Origin: Pseudomonas helmanticensis
Lineage (GTDB): Bacteria > Pseudomonadota > Gammaproteobacteria > Pseudomonadales > Pseudomonadaceae
DNA: 64,000 nt
Direction: 5' to 3'
NCBI RefSeq assembly: GCF_900182985.1
Contig: NZ_FXUY01000001.1
Coordinates: 1,674,001-1,738,000 of the forward strand
Shown piece after piece: positions 18,032 to 26,731 of this stretch. The notes beneath the pieces are model-generated. The model did not search any database, was not told the DNA's origin, and was given only the letters and a program-made list of their open reading frames with translations. Positions within the stretch are counted from its first letter, which is position 1. Each line of letters opens with the position of its first letter. Position numbers and translations under genes: made by a program.

Positions 18032-18820
18032 ATGCCGCCAAAAGGACACGACAAAAGCGTCAGACGCAGCATTCCCGGGCTGCCCAGCCTGCCGCGTCCG
18101 TTGTACGGGCGCACCGAATCACTGCCTAATCGTGCGTTGACCCGCCGTCACAGTCACCCGTGGGTGCAATTGTCGTACGCGATTCAGGGTGTACTCGAAG
18201 TGCAGACCAGCGCCGGCCGCTTCGTCGCGCCGCCGGAGCGCGCGGTGTGGATTCCGGCGGGTGTGCCGCATCGGGTGTTCAGTTCGCCGCACACCGAGAT
18301 GCGCAGTCTGTACATCGATTGCAGCGTCGCCGGCTGGGCCGCCGAGCGTTGCCATGTGCTCGGGGTCAGCGATTTGCTCAGAGAACTGATCCGCGCCTTC
18401 AGTCAGGTGCCGGTGGAGTACGACCTGAGCGGCGCACACGGGCGGCTCGCGCAAGTGATCCTCGATCAACTCGCCGAAGCCCCGCCGATCGACCTGATGC
18501 TGCCGCTGCCACAAGACGCGCGCCTGAAGCAGATCTACCAGAGCCTGGAGCAGCATCCGGAACAGCAGACCACGCTGAGTCACTGGAGCGAAAAATTCGG
18601 CGTCACCGAGAAAACCCTCACGCGGCTGTTTCTGCGCGACACCGGCCTGACCTTCCGCGCCTGGCGGCAACGCTTGCGCTTGCTCGGCGCACTGACACCG
18701 CTGGAGCGCGGCGAACGCGTCACCGACGTGGCATTGGCCTGCGGATATGACTCGACCTCGGCGTTCATTTCAGCATTCCGCCAGCAATTCGGAGAGACTC
18801 CTGGAGAATTTTTCCGCTGA
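18032..18820 (+). CDS. AraC-family regulator with N-terminal cupin
   Basis: A 262-residue regulator. The N-terminal cupin spans residues 20-110, with ligand-pocket strand RRHSHPWVQLSYAIQG and IPAGVPHRV. The C-terminal AraC domain has two helix-turn-helix units: LSHWSEKFGVTEKTLTRLF, then VTDVALACGYDSTSAFISAF. The ATG at 18032 is chosen because the upstream part of the open frame only shadows the divergent transporter. This architecture is common for regulators of an adjacent exporter, so control of the SBF-like gene is likely. Confidence 0.85.
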   Translation: MPPKGHDKSVRRSIPGLPSLPRPLYGRTESLPNRALTRRHSHPWVQLSYAIQGVLEVQTSAGRFVAPPERAVWIPAGVPHRVFSSPHTEMRSLYIDCSVAGWAAERCHVLGVSDLLRELIRAFSQVPVEYDLSGAHGRLAQVILDQLAEAPPIDLMLPLPQDARLKQIYQSLEQHPEQQTTLSHWSEKFGVTEKTLTRLFLRDTGLTFRAWRQRLRLLGALTPLERGERVTDVALACGYDSTSAFISAFRQQFGETPGEFFR

Positions 18821-18826
18821 ATAACC

Positions 18827-18867
18827 CGATAATTATCGAACTTGCGCGAGCCTTTGCTCGAAGTTCA
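18827..18867. other. Palindrome plus hairpin after the AraC gene
   Basis: CGATAATTATCG (18827-18838) is a perfect 12-bp palindrome. It runs into an interrupted stem GAACTT...CGAGC-CTTT-GCTCG-AAGTTC ending near 18867. No T run follows, so this is either a weak terminator for the AraC gene or an operator for the amidase that starts at 18958. Confidence 0.35.
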
Positions 18868-18957
18868 AGGTAGAGTTACGTCCATCGAAAATCTTTCTGC
18901 ACGCTTCACAACAACAATGATGAACAACCCTTTTGAGAACCTGACGGCGGTAATGAC

Positions 18958-20661
18958 ATGATCGAAGTCACTGAAGTTTCCATTGCCCAGCTACGCGCGG
19001 CGCTGCAATCTGGCCAGACCACTTCGGTCGAGCTGGTGCAGGCTTATCTGGCGCGAATCGATGCCTACGATGGCGCGGACAGCGCCACCGCACTCAACGC
19101 GGTGGTCGTGCGTAACCCCGACGCACTGCAAGAAGCGCAGGCTGCCGACGACCGTCGTGCCAAAGGCGAAACCCTCGGTCCGCTCGATGGCATTCCCTAC
19201 ACCGCCAAGGACAGCTACCTGGTCAAAGGCCTCACCGCCGCGTCCGGAAGCCCGGCATTTGTCGATCTTGTCGCGCACCGCGATGCATTCACCATCGAGC
19301 GCCTGCGCGCCGCCGGGGCGATCTGTCTGGGCAAGACCAACATGCCGCCGATGGCCAATGGCGGCATGCAGCGCGGCGTCTACGGTCGCGCCGAAAGTCC
19401 GTATAACGCCGATTACCTGACCGCACCCTTTGCCTCCGGCTCGTCCAACGGTGCCGGCACCGCCACGGCCGCCAGTTTTGCCGCATTCGGTCTGGCCGAA
19501 GAAACCTGGTCGAGCGGTCGCGGCCCGGCGTCGAACAACGGTTTGTGCGCCTACACGCCTTCGCGCGGGGTGATTTCGGTGCGCGGCAACTGGCCGCTGA
19601 CGCCGACCATGGACGTGGTCGTGCCTTACGCGCGGACCATGGCTGATCTGCTCGAAGTGCTCGACGTCGTGGTTGCTGAAGACACCGACACCCGTGGCGA
19701 TCTGTGGCGCCTGCAACCGTGGGTGCCGATCCCCAGCGTGATGTCCGTGCGCCCTGCTTCCTACGCGGAACTGGCGGTGAAGGCCGACGCTCTGGCCGGC
19801 AAACGTCTGGGCGTGCCGAAGATGTACATCAACGCCGACCCCGACGCCGGCACCAGCGCAGAGCCGGGCATCGGTGGCCCGACCGGGCAACGCATCAACA
19901 CCCGTGAATCAATGATCGACCTGTGGAAACAGGCGCGCGCCGCCCTGGAAGCCGCCGGCGCCGAAGTCATCGAAGTCGATTTCCCGCTAGTGTCCAATTG
20001 CGAAGGCGACCGTCCCGGCGCGCCGACCGTGTTCAATCGCGGCATCGTCTCCAAAGAGTTCCTGCACCACGAACTGTGGGATCTGTCGGCCTGGGCCTTC
20101 GATGATTTCCTGCGGGCCAACGGTGATCCAAAACTCAATCGCCTGGTCGATGTCGACGGGCCGAAAATCTTCCCGCACGACCCGGGGACCCTGCCCAACC
20201 GTGAAGGTGATCTGGCCGCTGGCATGGATGAATACGTGCGCATGGCCGAGCGTGGCATTACGCCGTGGGATCAGATTTCAACGTTGCCCGACGGTCTGCG
20301 CGGCCTGGAGAAGACCCGCAAGCTCGATCTGGAAGACTGGATGGATGCGCTGAAACTCGACGCCGTACTGTTCCCGACGGTGGCCGACGTCGGTCCGGCG
20401 GATGCCGATGTTAATCCGCAATCGGCGGACATCGCCTGGAGCAACGGTGTCTGGGTCGCCAACGGCAACCTCGCGATCCGTCACCTCGGCGTGCCGACGG
20501 TAACGGTGCCAATGGGCGTCATGGCCGACATCGGCATGCCGGCCGGATTGACCTTCGCCGGTCGCGCTTATGACGATTCGACGCTGCTGCGTTTGGCCTC
20601 GGCGTTTGAATCGACGGGCTCCAAGCGTTTGGTGCCGCCGCGCACGCCGCCGCTGTCCTGA
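18958..20661 (+). CDS. Amidase signature family enzyme
   Basis: A 567-residue amidase. The catalytic Lys is in PYTAKDS, the cis-Ser region is ASGSSNGAG and the nucleophile region reads EETWSSGRGPAS, aligning with the usual DTGGSIRIPAS. The triad is therefore kept although the glycine-rich motif is altered. No signal peptide or membrane helix is seen, so it is probably cytoplasmic. It is a single gene, ended by a strong terminator shared with the convergent peroxidase gene. The altered signature suggests a distinct branch of unknown substrate. Confidence 0.85.
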   Translation: MIEVTEVSIAQLRAALQSGQTTSVELVQAYLARIDAYDGADSATALNAVVVRNPDALQEAQAADDRRAKGETLGPLDGIPYTAKDSYLVKGLTAASGSPAFVDLVAHRDAFTIERLRAAGAICLGKTNMPPMANGGMQRGVYGRAESPYNADYLTAPFASGSSNGAGTATAASFAAFGLAEETWSSGRGPASNNGLCAYTPSRGVISVRGNWPLTPTMDVVVPYARTMADLLEVLDVVVAEDTDTRGDLWRLQPWVPIPSVMSVRPASYAELAVKADALAGKRLGVPKMYINADPDAGTSAEPGIGGPTGQRINTRESMIDLWKQARAALEAAGAEVIEVDFPLVSNCEGDRPGAPTVFNRGIVSKEFLHHELWDLSAWAFDDFLRANGDPKLNRLVDVDGPKIFPHDPGTLPNREGDLAAGMDEYVRMAERGITPWDQISTLPDGLRGLEKTRKLDLEDWMDALKLDAVLFPTVADVGPADADVNPQSADIAWSNGVWVANGNLAIRHLGVPTVTVPMGVMADIGMPAGLTFAGRAYDDSTLLRLASAFESTGSKRLVPPRTPPLS

Positions 20662-20667
20662 ACAAAA

Positions 20668-20700
20668 ACGGGGTCGGGATTGATCAGTCCCGACCCCGTT
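20668..20700. terminator. Bidirectional terminator between amidase and DyP peroxidase
   Basis: AACGGGGTCGGGA-TTGATCAG-TCCCGACCCCGTT is a 13-bp perfect stem placed between convergent genes. Confidence 0.85.
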
Positions 20701-20705
20701 TGCAG

Positions 20706-21650
20706 TCAGCGATCCGCCAACTCCTCCAGCAAATCGGCTGACGGCACGAAATACAGGCTGCCGGTGACGGCGGTGCTGAAATCCAGCAACTTGTCGTAAT
20801 TGCCCACTGGCTTACCGACAAACATGTTTTCCAGCATCTGCTCCATCGGTTCGGGCGAACGCGCGTAGCCGATGAAAAACGTGCCGAACTCCCCCGCTCC
20901 CGGCCGACCGAACGGCATGTTGTCGCGCAGGATCTTCACTTCCTCGCCCGCTGCGTTAGTGATGGTGGTCAGCGCACTGTGGGAATTGCTCGGTTTGACG
21001 TCTTCACCCAGTTCGATATCCGATAACTTCGTGCGCCCGATCACTCGCTCTTGGGCCTCGACACTCAAACCGTTCCACGCGGTCATGTTGTGCAGATACT
21101 TCTGCACCAGCACGTAACTGCCGCCGCTGAAGTCCGCATCTTCATCACCGACGATGGTGAAATTCACCGCTTTGCGGCCGACCGGGTTTTCCGTGCCGTC
21201 GACAAAACCGATGATGCTGCGCATGTCGAAATAGCGGAACCCCTGAACCTCGTCGACCACCGTCACGGCATCGCCGAGCACGGCCATGATCTGTGTGGCC
21301 AGCTCAAAACACAGGTCCATCTGATCGGCGCGGATGTGCAGCAACAGATCGCCCGGTGTGGCCGGTGCGTGGCGCCCTGCGACGCCGAACTCACGAAAAC
21401 CGTGCAATGACGCCGGACGTGGACTGCCGAACAGGCGATCCCAGGCATTCGAAGAAAACCCGCAGATACACGTCAGGTTGCCCGCCGGTACGCGCTTGCC
21501 CACCGAGCGCACCAGCCCGGCGACATCGCCGCACCAGCCCTTCACTTTTTCCGCTGCGTCGGGGCCGGCATTGAGCGTTGCGACGATGAAAATCGCACTG
21601 CTGGTGATCGGACTGCCGACTGCTTGAGGTTCCAGAGGGTCGTTGCTCAT
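20706..21650 (-). CDS. DyP-type heme peroxidase
   Basis: A 314-residue dye-decolorizing peroxidase, YfeX-like by length. The catalytic aspartate motif is in GFVDGTENPVG, the proximal heme histidine is in SNSHSALTT and the distal arginine region reads LRDNMPFGRPG. No Tat or Sec signal and no encapsulin neighbour is seen, so it should be cytoplasmic. It is monocistronic, convergent with the amidase. The family uses hydrogen peroxide to oxidise dyes or porphyrins; the physiological substrate is unknown. Confidence 0.92.
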   Translation of the reverse strand: MSNDPLEPQAVGSPITSSAIFIVATLNAGPDAAEKVKGWCGDVAGLVRSVGKRVPAGNLTCICGFSSNAWDRLFGSPRPASLHGFREFGVAGRHAPATPGDLLLHIRADQMDLCFELATQIMAVLGDAVTVVDEVQGFRYFDMRSIIGFVDGTENPVGRKAVNFTIVGDEDADFSGGSYVLVQKYLHNMTAWNGLSVEAQERVIGRTKLSDIELGEDVKPSNSHSALTTITNAAGEEVKILRDNMPFGRPGAGEFGTFFIGYARSPEPMEQMLENMFVGKPVGNYDKLLDFSTAVTGSLYFVPSADLLEELADR

Positions 21651-21825
21651 CGCTGAAATAGTCGCTCCAAAAAAAGAGGTTCGAGAAAGGATCTAATCGC
21701 CGCCGCGCACCCGACACTTCGTTTTTAACGAACTGTTGCGCAGAAATAAACGATTTTTCTTTGCCGCAGCGTCGTCGCTAGCATGACCTCGTCTGACTCT
21801 AAACCAATAAGACCGGGAGCGTGAC

Positions 21826-22803
21826 ATGTCTGCCACGAACATCAATATCGGCGAACCGTGGATGTGGGGCGCCTTCATCGTTTTCGTTCTTGCCATGCTG
21901 GCATTGGACCTGTTTGTCTTCGGCGGACGCAAGGCGCACCGCGTGTCAGTGCGCGAAGCGTTGTCCTGGGTCATTGCCTGGTGCCTGCTGGCACTGAGCT
22001 TTGCCGGCCTGCTCTGGTGGTATCTGAACGGCAGCTTTGGCGGCGAAATCGCCCGACAGAAAACCCTCGAATTCCTCACCGGTTATCTGATCGAACAATC
22101 GCTGTCGATCGATAACATGTTCGTCTTTGTGATGATCTTCAGCTACTTCGCCGTGCCGCCGGAGTTGCAGCGCCGGGTGCTGCTGTACGGTGTGCTCGGG
22201 GCGATCGTGATGCGCGCGGTGATGATCTTTGCCGGTGTGTGGCTGGTCTCGCAGTTCGAATGGCTGCTGTACGCGTTCGGTGTGTTCCTGATCGTCACCG
22301 GGATCAAGATGCTGGTGTTCGCCGAGCAGCAACCGGATCTGGATAAGAATCCGTTGCTGCGCTGGGTGCGTGGGCATTTGCGCATCACCAGCGGCTTTCA
22401 TGGCGAGCGGTTCTTCGTCCTGCAGAACGGCGTGCGCTGGGCGACGCCGATGTTTCTGGTGCTGGTGCTGATCGAGGCCAGCGACCTGATGTTCGCGGTC
22501 GACAGCATCCCGGCGATCTTCGCCGTCACCACCGATCCGTTCATTGTCTTCACCTCGAACATCTTCGCGATCATGGGATTACGCGCGCTGTACTTCCTGC
22601 TGGCGGACATGGCTGACCGCTTTCATTTGCTCAAGTATGGGCTGGCGATTGTGCTGGTGTTTATCGGCGGCAAGATGGTGTTGATGCCGTGGCTGCACAT
22701 GCCGGTGGAGTGGTCGCTGGTGGTGGTAGGTGGGGTGATTCTCGGCTCGGTCCTGCTGAGCCTGCTCATCTCCCGCAAAGAGAACCGCACGCACTCCCTG
22801 TAG
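21826..22803 (+). CDS. TerC/Alx-family membrane protein
   Basis: A 325-residue protein with about eight membrane helices and the paired acidic family motifs LIEQSLSIDNMFVF (residues 86-99) and LIEASDLMFAVDSIPAIFAV. These line a metal path in the family, which includes Alx and manganese exporters. The start follows GGGAG at 21816-21820. The leader is short and shows no Mn riboswitch, unlike many alx genes, so control must differ. A REP pair follows the stop directly. Confidence 0.9.
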   Translation: MSATNINIGEPWMWGAFIVFVLAMLALDLFVFGGRKAHRVSVREALSWVIAWCLLALSFAGLLWWYLNGSFGGEIARQKTLEFLTGYLIEQSLSIDNMFVFVMIFSYFAVPPELQRRVLLYGVLGAIVMRAVMIFAGVWLVSQFEWLLYAFGVFLIVTGIKMLVFAEQQPDLDKNPLLRWVRGHLRITSGFHGERFFVLQNGVRWATPMFLVLVLIEASDLMFAVDSIPAIFAVTTDPFIVFTSNIFAIMGLRALYFLLADMADRFHLLKYGLAIVLVFIGGKMVLMPWLHMPVEWSLVVVGGVILGSVLLSLLISRKENRTHSL

Positions 22804-22887
22804 GAGCTGCCGCAGGCTGCGATCTTTTGACTTTGATTTTTAAAAACAAGATCAAAAGATCGCAGCCTGCGGCAGCTCCTACAGGGG
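22796..22887. repeat. Inverted REP pair (CTGTAGGAGCTGCCGCAGGC type)
   Basis: Arms CCCTGTAGGAGCTGCCGCAG and their complement flank a centre of GATCTTTTGA / TCAAAAGATC. It overlaps the terC stop codon region and probably forms the transcript-end hairpin. Confidence 0.85.
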
Positions 22888-22906
22888 GATTTCGTCTGGA
22901 CGAAGG

Positions 22907-24007
22907 TTATTTATCGGATTTGATGCTGGTCCAGACGCGGGTGCGTACGCGTTCGAGTTTCTGCGGCAATGGCTGGACGACGTAGAGGTTTTTCAGCGCT
23001 TCGGGAGTCGGTGTCAGGTTCGGGTTGTCGGTGATCTCTTTGTTGATCAGCGGGATCGAATCCTTGTTCGCATTCGGGTATCCGAGGAAGTCACTGATCG
23101 GCGCGATGACTTTTGGATCAAGCAGGGTGTTGAGGAATTCGTGGGCCTCTTCGACGTTCTTCGCGCTCTTCGGAATCGCGAAGGTGTCGAACCAGATCGG
23201 CGCGCCTTCCTTCGGCAAGCGCCAGTCGACGACCACACCATTTTTCGCCTCTTTGGCGCGGTTGCCGAACTGATAGAAACTGCCGGAGTAACCGATGGCC
23301 ACGCAGATGTCGCCATTGGCGATATCGGTCATGTATTTGGCCGAGTTGAAGTAGGTCACGTAAGGGCGAACCTTGAGCATCAACTCCTTGGCTTTTTCGT
23401 AATCGGCGGGGTTTTGGCTGTTTGGGTCGAGGCCGAGATAATGCAGGGCCAGCGGGAGGATTTCCGTCGGTGAATCGAGCATCGCTACACCGCAGGATTT
23501 GAGCTTTTCCATGTTCTGCGGCTTGAACACCAGATCCCAGCTATCCACCGGCGCGTTATCGCCCAATGCCGCCTTGACCTTGGCCGGGTTGAAGCCGATC
23601 AGCACGGTGCCGACCATGTAAGGCACGCCGTACTGGTTGCCCGGATCGTTCTTGCCCAGCAGTTTCAACAACTCCGGATCCTGGTGGCTCCAATTCGGCA
23701 GCTTGGACTTGTCGAGTTTCTGGAACACGCCGGCCTTGATCTGCGTTTCCAGGAACTGGTTCGACGGCACCACGAGGTCGTATCCAGAGTTGCCGGTCAG
23801 CAATTTGGCTTCGAGGGATTCGTTGGTGTCGAAGGTGTCCCAGGTCACTTTGATGCCGCTTTTCGCAGCGAAATCCTTGGGTACGGCCGGCAGGATGTAA
23901 TCCGCCCAGTTGTACACGCGCAGTTCGCGTTGCTCGGCCTGGACAGCGCTGGCCAGCAGCGTCAGCCCACACACGGTGGCGCCCAGAATGCGTTTCATCG
24001 TGACCAT
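22907..24007 (-). CDS. Polyamine-type ABC transporter substrate-binding protein (PotF-like)
   Basis: A 366-residue periplasmic binding protein with a signal peptide (MKRILGATVCGLTLLASAVQA) and the family opening RVYNWADYILP. The YDLVVPSNQFLE block and conserved acidic pocket regions follow. The ATG at 24007 has GGGGA seven bases upstream; an ATG three codons later is an alternative. It binds putrescine, spermidine or a related amine in the family. No ATPase or permease gene is adjacent, so it is an orphan that must share a membrane complex encoded elsewhere. Upstream lie a 120-bp REP pair and the NCS1 permease gene. Confidence 0.88.
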   Translation of the reverse strand: MVTMKRILGATVCGLTLLASAVQAEQRELRVYNWADYILPAVPKDFAAKSGIKVTWDTFDTNESLEAKLLTGNSGYDLVVPSNQFLETQIKAGVFQKLDKSKLPNWSHQDPELLKLLGKNDPGNQYGVPYMVGTVLIGFNPAKVKAALGDNAPVDSWDLVFKPQNMEKLKSCGVAMLDSPTEILPLALHYLGLDPNSQNPADYEKAKELMLKVRPYVTYFNSAKYMTDIANGDICVAIGYSGSFYQFGNRAKEAKNGVVVDWRLPKEGAPIWFDTFAIPKSAKNVEEAHEFLNTLLDPKVIAPISDFLGYPNANKDSIPLINKEITDNPNLTPTPEALKNLYVVQPLPQKLERVRTRVWTSIKSDK

Positions 24008-24225
24008 GGTTGTTTCCCCAGAATGCGGCGTGAGTTCGATGGTTTTTATGTTCTGTACACGGCAGCGGCTGCAAGGGTAGCCGAGGGCAAAAAAGATCCA
24101 GCGTCTAGTTGTGGTTTTGATTCTTGCCGACAGCGTAGACGGATCACAGTGGGGAATGGGCCAAAAGGGGATCGATATGGCCAATATGAATGACCACCGG
24201 GATGCGTGAGCATCCCGCAGATCAC

Positions 24226-24348
24226 TTGTGGCGAGGGGATTTATCCCCGTTGGGCTGCGAAGCGGCCCCCTTCAACCCAAGGGAGAAACGCATTCGCTGA
24301 TTTCACGACTGCTGCGCAGCCGAACGGGGATAAATCCCCTCGCCACAG
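24226..24348. repeat. Inverted REP pair (TGTGGCGAGGGGATTTATCC type)
   Basis: CTTGTGGCGAGGGGATTTAT... and ...ATAAATCCCCTCGCCACAG are inverted copies 70-80 bp apart. A small hairpin GGGATGC-GTGA-GCATCCC lies just left (24199-24216). Together they fill most of the gap between the NCS1 permease and the polyamine-binding gene. Confidence 0.85.
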
Positions 24349-24366
24349 TTTTAGCTGCGGGATGAC

Positions 24367-25779
24367 TCAGTCTGTGTACCCCAGTTTCGCCGCCCTGCTC
24401 TGCTGGACCTGGCCGCGTGTCGCCAGGCAGTAATACAGCGGAACGGTGACGACCAGACCCACCAGCCACGACAGATCCGCGCCGTCGACCAGATTGGCGT
24501 AAGGCCCGACATACAGCGACGTATTGGCGAACGGTAGCTGCACGATAATGCCGATGAAGTAGGCAATGATCGCGTGCAGATTGAAGCGCCCGTAAACCCC
24601 GCCGTCAGCCCGGAAGATCGAGGTGACGTCGTAGTTGCCACGCTTGATCAGGTAGAAGTCGATCAGGTTGATCGAGGCCCACGGCACCAGCACCAGCAAC
24701 AGCGCCAGAATCAAACCGATGAATTCGGAAATGAAGTCCGCCGAGGCGCCGAGCGCGACCACACAGCAGCCTGCCAGTACCACGCTCGACAACATCACGC
24801 GCACCTTGATGCTCGGCGTCCATTGGCTGGCGAACGTCTGGATCGAGGTGATGATCGACAGCACCGCACCATACAGATTCAACGCGTTGTGGCTGATGAT
24901 ATTGAGCAGAAACAACACCATCAGAATCGGCCCCAGCCATCCGGTGGACTGCTTGACCGCAACCATCGCTTCGGTGCCTTCCGGCGTCGCCAGCACCGCA
25001 ACAGCGCCAAAACTGAACGACAGAATCGTACCCAGCGTCGCGCCCAGATAGGTCGCCCAGAACGGCTTGGCGATGCCGATGTCGGCTGGCAGATAACGCG
25101 AATAGTCGGAGACGTACGGCGAGAAACTGATCTGCCAGATGATCCCCAGCGACACCGTCGCCAGCCAGCCGGACAGGTTGAAACTGCCACGGGTGAAGAA
25201 GTCCGCCGGCAAGTCATGGGCGAAGATGTAGATGAAACCGGCGAGCAACGCGCTGCCCATCACCCAGGTGCCAATGCGGTTCAGCGTGTGGATGAAGTTG
25301 TAGCCGATCACGCCGATGGCCGTAGCGGCCAGTGCGCCGATCAAAATACTCAGCGGCGCCGGCACCGACGGCGCAATGCCGACGATGGATTTGCCCGCGA
25401 GGACAATGTTGGAAATGAAGAAGCCGATGTAAATGATCGCCGCGAAAAACACGATCAACAGTGCGCCATAACGACCGAACTGACCGCGACTCTGGACCAT
25501 CTGCGGAATGCCCATGCGCGGGCCTTGTGCCGACGCCAGCGCAATCACTACGCCGCCGATCATGTGCCCCAGCGCAATCGCCAGCAGGCCCCAGAGCAGA
25601 TCGAGATGGAACACCTGAACCACCATGGCGCCGGTGACGATGGGCAGTGGCGCAATGTTGGTGCTGAACCAAAGGGTGAAAAGGTCGCGGGCCTTCCCGT
25701 GGCGTTCCGCGAGTGGGACGTAGTCGACCGTGTGATTCTCGATCAACGGATCTTGCCGGGACATCTGGGACATATGCAT
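24367..25779 (-). CDS. NCS1-family nucleobase/cation permease
   Basis: A 470-residue permease with about 12 membrane helices. The cytosine permease-like start SRQDPLIENHTVDYVPLAERHG is followed by the FTLWFSTNIAPLP helix-1 motif and later SPYVSDYSRYLP, both characteristic of NCS1. The family carries cytosine, purines, uracil, allantoin or related rings. The first ATG (25779) is used; in-frame ATGs at 25773 and 25764 are possible. It is divergent from a flavin reductase gene, and each has its own copy of a shared palindrome. The substrate is probably an N-heterocycle oxidised by the nearby flavin monooxygenase; this is inference. Confidence 0.87.
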   Translation of the reverse strand: MHMSQMSRQDPLIENHTVDYVPLAERHGKARDLFTLWFSTNIAPLPIVTGAMVVQVFHLDLLWGLLAIALGHMIGGVVIALASAQGPRMGIPQMVQSRGQFGRYGALLIVFFAAIIYIGFFISNIVLAGKSIVGIAPSVPAPLSILIGALAATAIGVIGYNFIHTLNRIGTWVMGSALLAGFIYIFAHDLPADFFTRGSFNLSGWLATVSLGIIWQISFSPYVSDYSRYLPADIGIAKPFWATYLGATLGTILSFSFGAVAVLATPEGTEAMVAVKQSTGWLGPILMVLFLLNIISHNALNLYGAVLSIITSIQTFASQWTPSIKVRVMLSSVVLAGCCVVALGASADFISEFIGLILALLLVLVPWASINLIDFYLIKRGNYDVTSIFRADGGVYGRFNLHAIIAYFIGIIVQLPFANTSLYVGPYANLVDGADLSWLVGLVVTVPLYYCLATRGQVQQSRAAKLGYTD

Positions 25780-25858
25780 GAACTCGAGTTTGTCTGTTCT
25801 TATCGTTGTATGAAGCCAAACCGGGGGGACTCTCTGGTCGCCCCTCAGATGCGAACCA

Positions 25859-25874
25859 TATTATGGTATTCCAA
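25859..25874. promoter_or_regulatory. Shared palindromic operator, copy 1 (NCS1 permease)
   Basis: TATTATGGTATTCCAA, about 80 bp upstream of the permease start. It differs from the copy at 28734 by one base. The core TGGTATNCCA resembles operators of FadR-type GntR repressors. Confidence 0.7.
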
Positions 25875-26031
25875 GCTTTGCACAAGACTGATCCGGCAAT
25901 TTGAGCGCTACCTGATCCGCTATCCTCGCTGATCACGCTCTCCTTTGACTAGGCAAAAGCCCCGTAAACATTGACTTTCCGACGAAAGCAGCACGTTTAT
26001 CGGTTCAACTGTAAATCCCTTGCAAAGAATG

Positions 26032-26047
26032 TATTACGGTATACCAT
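26032..26047. promoter_or_regulatory. Shared palindromic operator, copy 2 (flavin reductase)
   Basis: TATTACGGTATACCAT, 50 bp upstream of the flavin reductase start. It differs from the copy at 28734 at two positions. It probably overlaps the promoter. Confidence 0.7.
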
Positions 26048-26097
26048 CAGACCTACAAACACATAAAAACCGCGTCACAACACCCGAGGACCACCCA

Positions 26098-26583
26098 ATG
26101 ATCGATGCTGCCATCTATAAACAAGTCATGGGCTCGTTCCCGTCCGGCGTCACCGTGATCACCACGCTGGATGACGACGGCCAGATCGTCGGCCTGACCG
26201 CCAGCGCGTTCAGTTCGCTGTCGATGGACCCGGCGCTGGTGCTGTTCTGCCCCAACTACAGCTCCGATTCCTATCCAGTGCTGATCAAGAACAAGCGCTT
26301 TGCCATTCACGTTTTGTCCGGCGGACAGCAAAGCGAAGCCTATGCCTTCGCGCGCAAAGGCAAGGACAAGGCGCAGGGCATCGAGTGGACGTTGAGCGAG
26401 TTGGGCAACCCGATCCTGGCCAATGCGACGGCGGTGATCGAGTGCGAGTTGTGGCGCGAATACGAAGGGGGCGACCACGCGATCATGGTCGGCGCGGTGA
26501 AGAACCTGATCGTGCCTGAGCAGGTTGCCGGACCGCTGGTGTATTGCCACGGCAAGATGGGTGCGTTGCCTGCGGTGGCCTGA
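26098..26583 (+). CDS. Flavin reductase family protein (FMN reductase component)
   Basis: A 161-residue flavin reductase-like protein. It opens with FPSGVTVITTLDDDGQIVGLTASAFSSLS (FMN-phosphate and ring contacts of the HpaC/RutF family), then FAIHVLSGGQQ, and ends with VGAVKNLIVPE...LVYCHGKMGAL. It reduces flavin with NAD(P)H and passes it to a partner monooxygenase. The LLM-type monooxygenase at 28881, which has the same operator, is the obvious partner. The ATG at 26098 follows GAGGA at 26086-26090. It is divergent from the NCS1 permease. Confidence 0.88.
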   Translation: MIDAAIYKQVMGSFPSGVTVITTLDDDGQIVGLTASAFSSLSMDPALVLFCPNYSSDSYPVLIKNKRFAIHVLSGGQQSEAYAFARKGKDKAQGIEWTLSELGNPILANATAVIECELWREYEGGDHAIMVGAVKNLIVPEQVAGPLVYCHGKMGALPAVA

Positions 26584-26611
26584 TCCAGAACTCTAGATCA
26601 CGCACAAATCA

Positions 26612-26705
26612 ACTGTAGGAGTGAGCCTGCTCGCGATAGCGTTGTGTCAGTTAACTTAGATGTCGGCTGACATAACGCTATCGCGAGCAGGCTCACTCCT
26701 ACAGG
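26612..26705. repeat. Inverted REP pair (TGTAGGAGTGAGCCTGCTCG type)
   Basis: CTGTAGGAGTGAGCCTGCTC and its inverted partner ending CACTCCTACAGGGG lie between the convergent flavin reductase and chemoreceptor genes. Confidence 0.85.
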
Positions 26706-26731
26706 GGTTTTGTGGTGTCTGGGCTGGCGGA

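Noticed and set aside
21700..21825. Manganese riboswitch upstream of terC
   Set aside because: The leader is too short and lacks the aptamer blocks found upstream of mntP.
24574..25932. 452-codon plus-strand frame
   Set aside because: Antisense to the NCS1 permease, Arg/Gln-rich, with no ribosome site.
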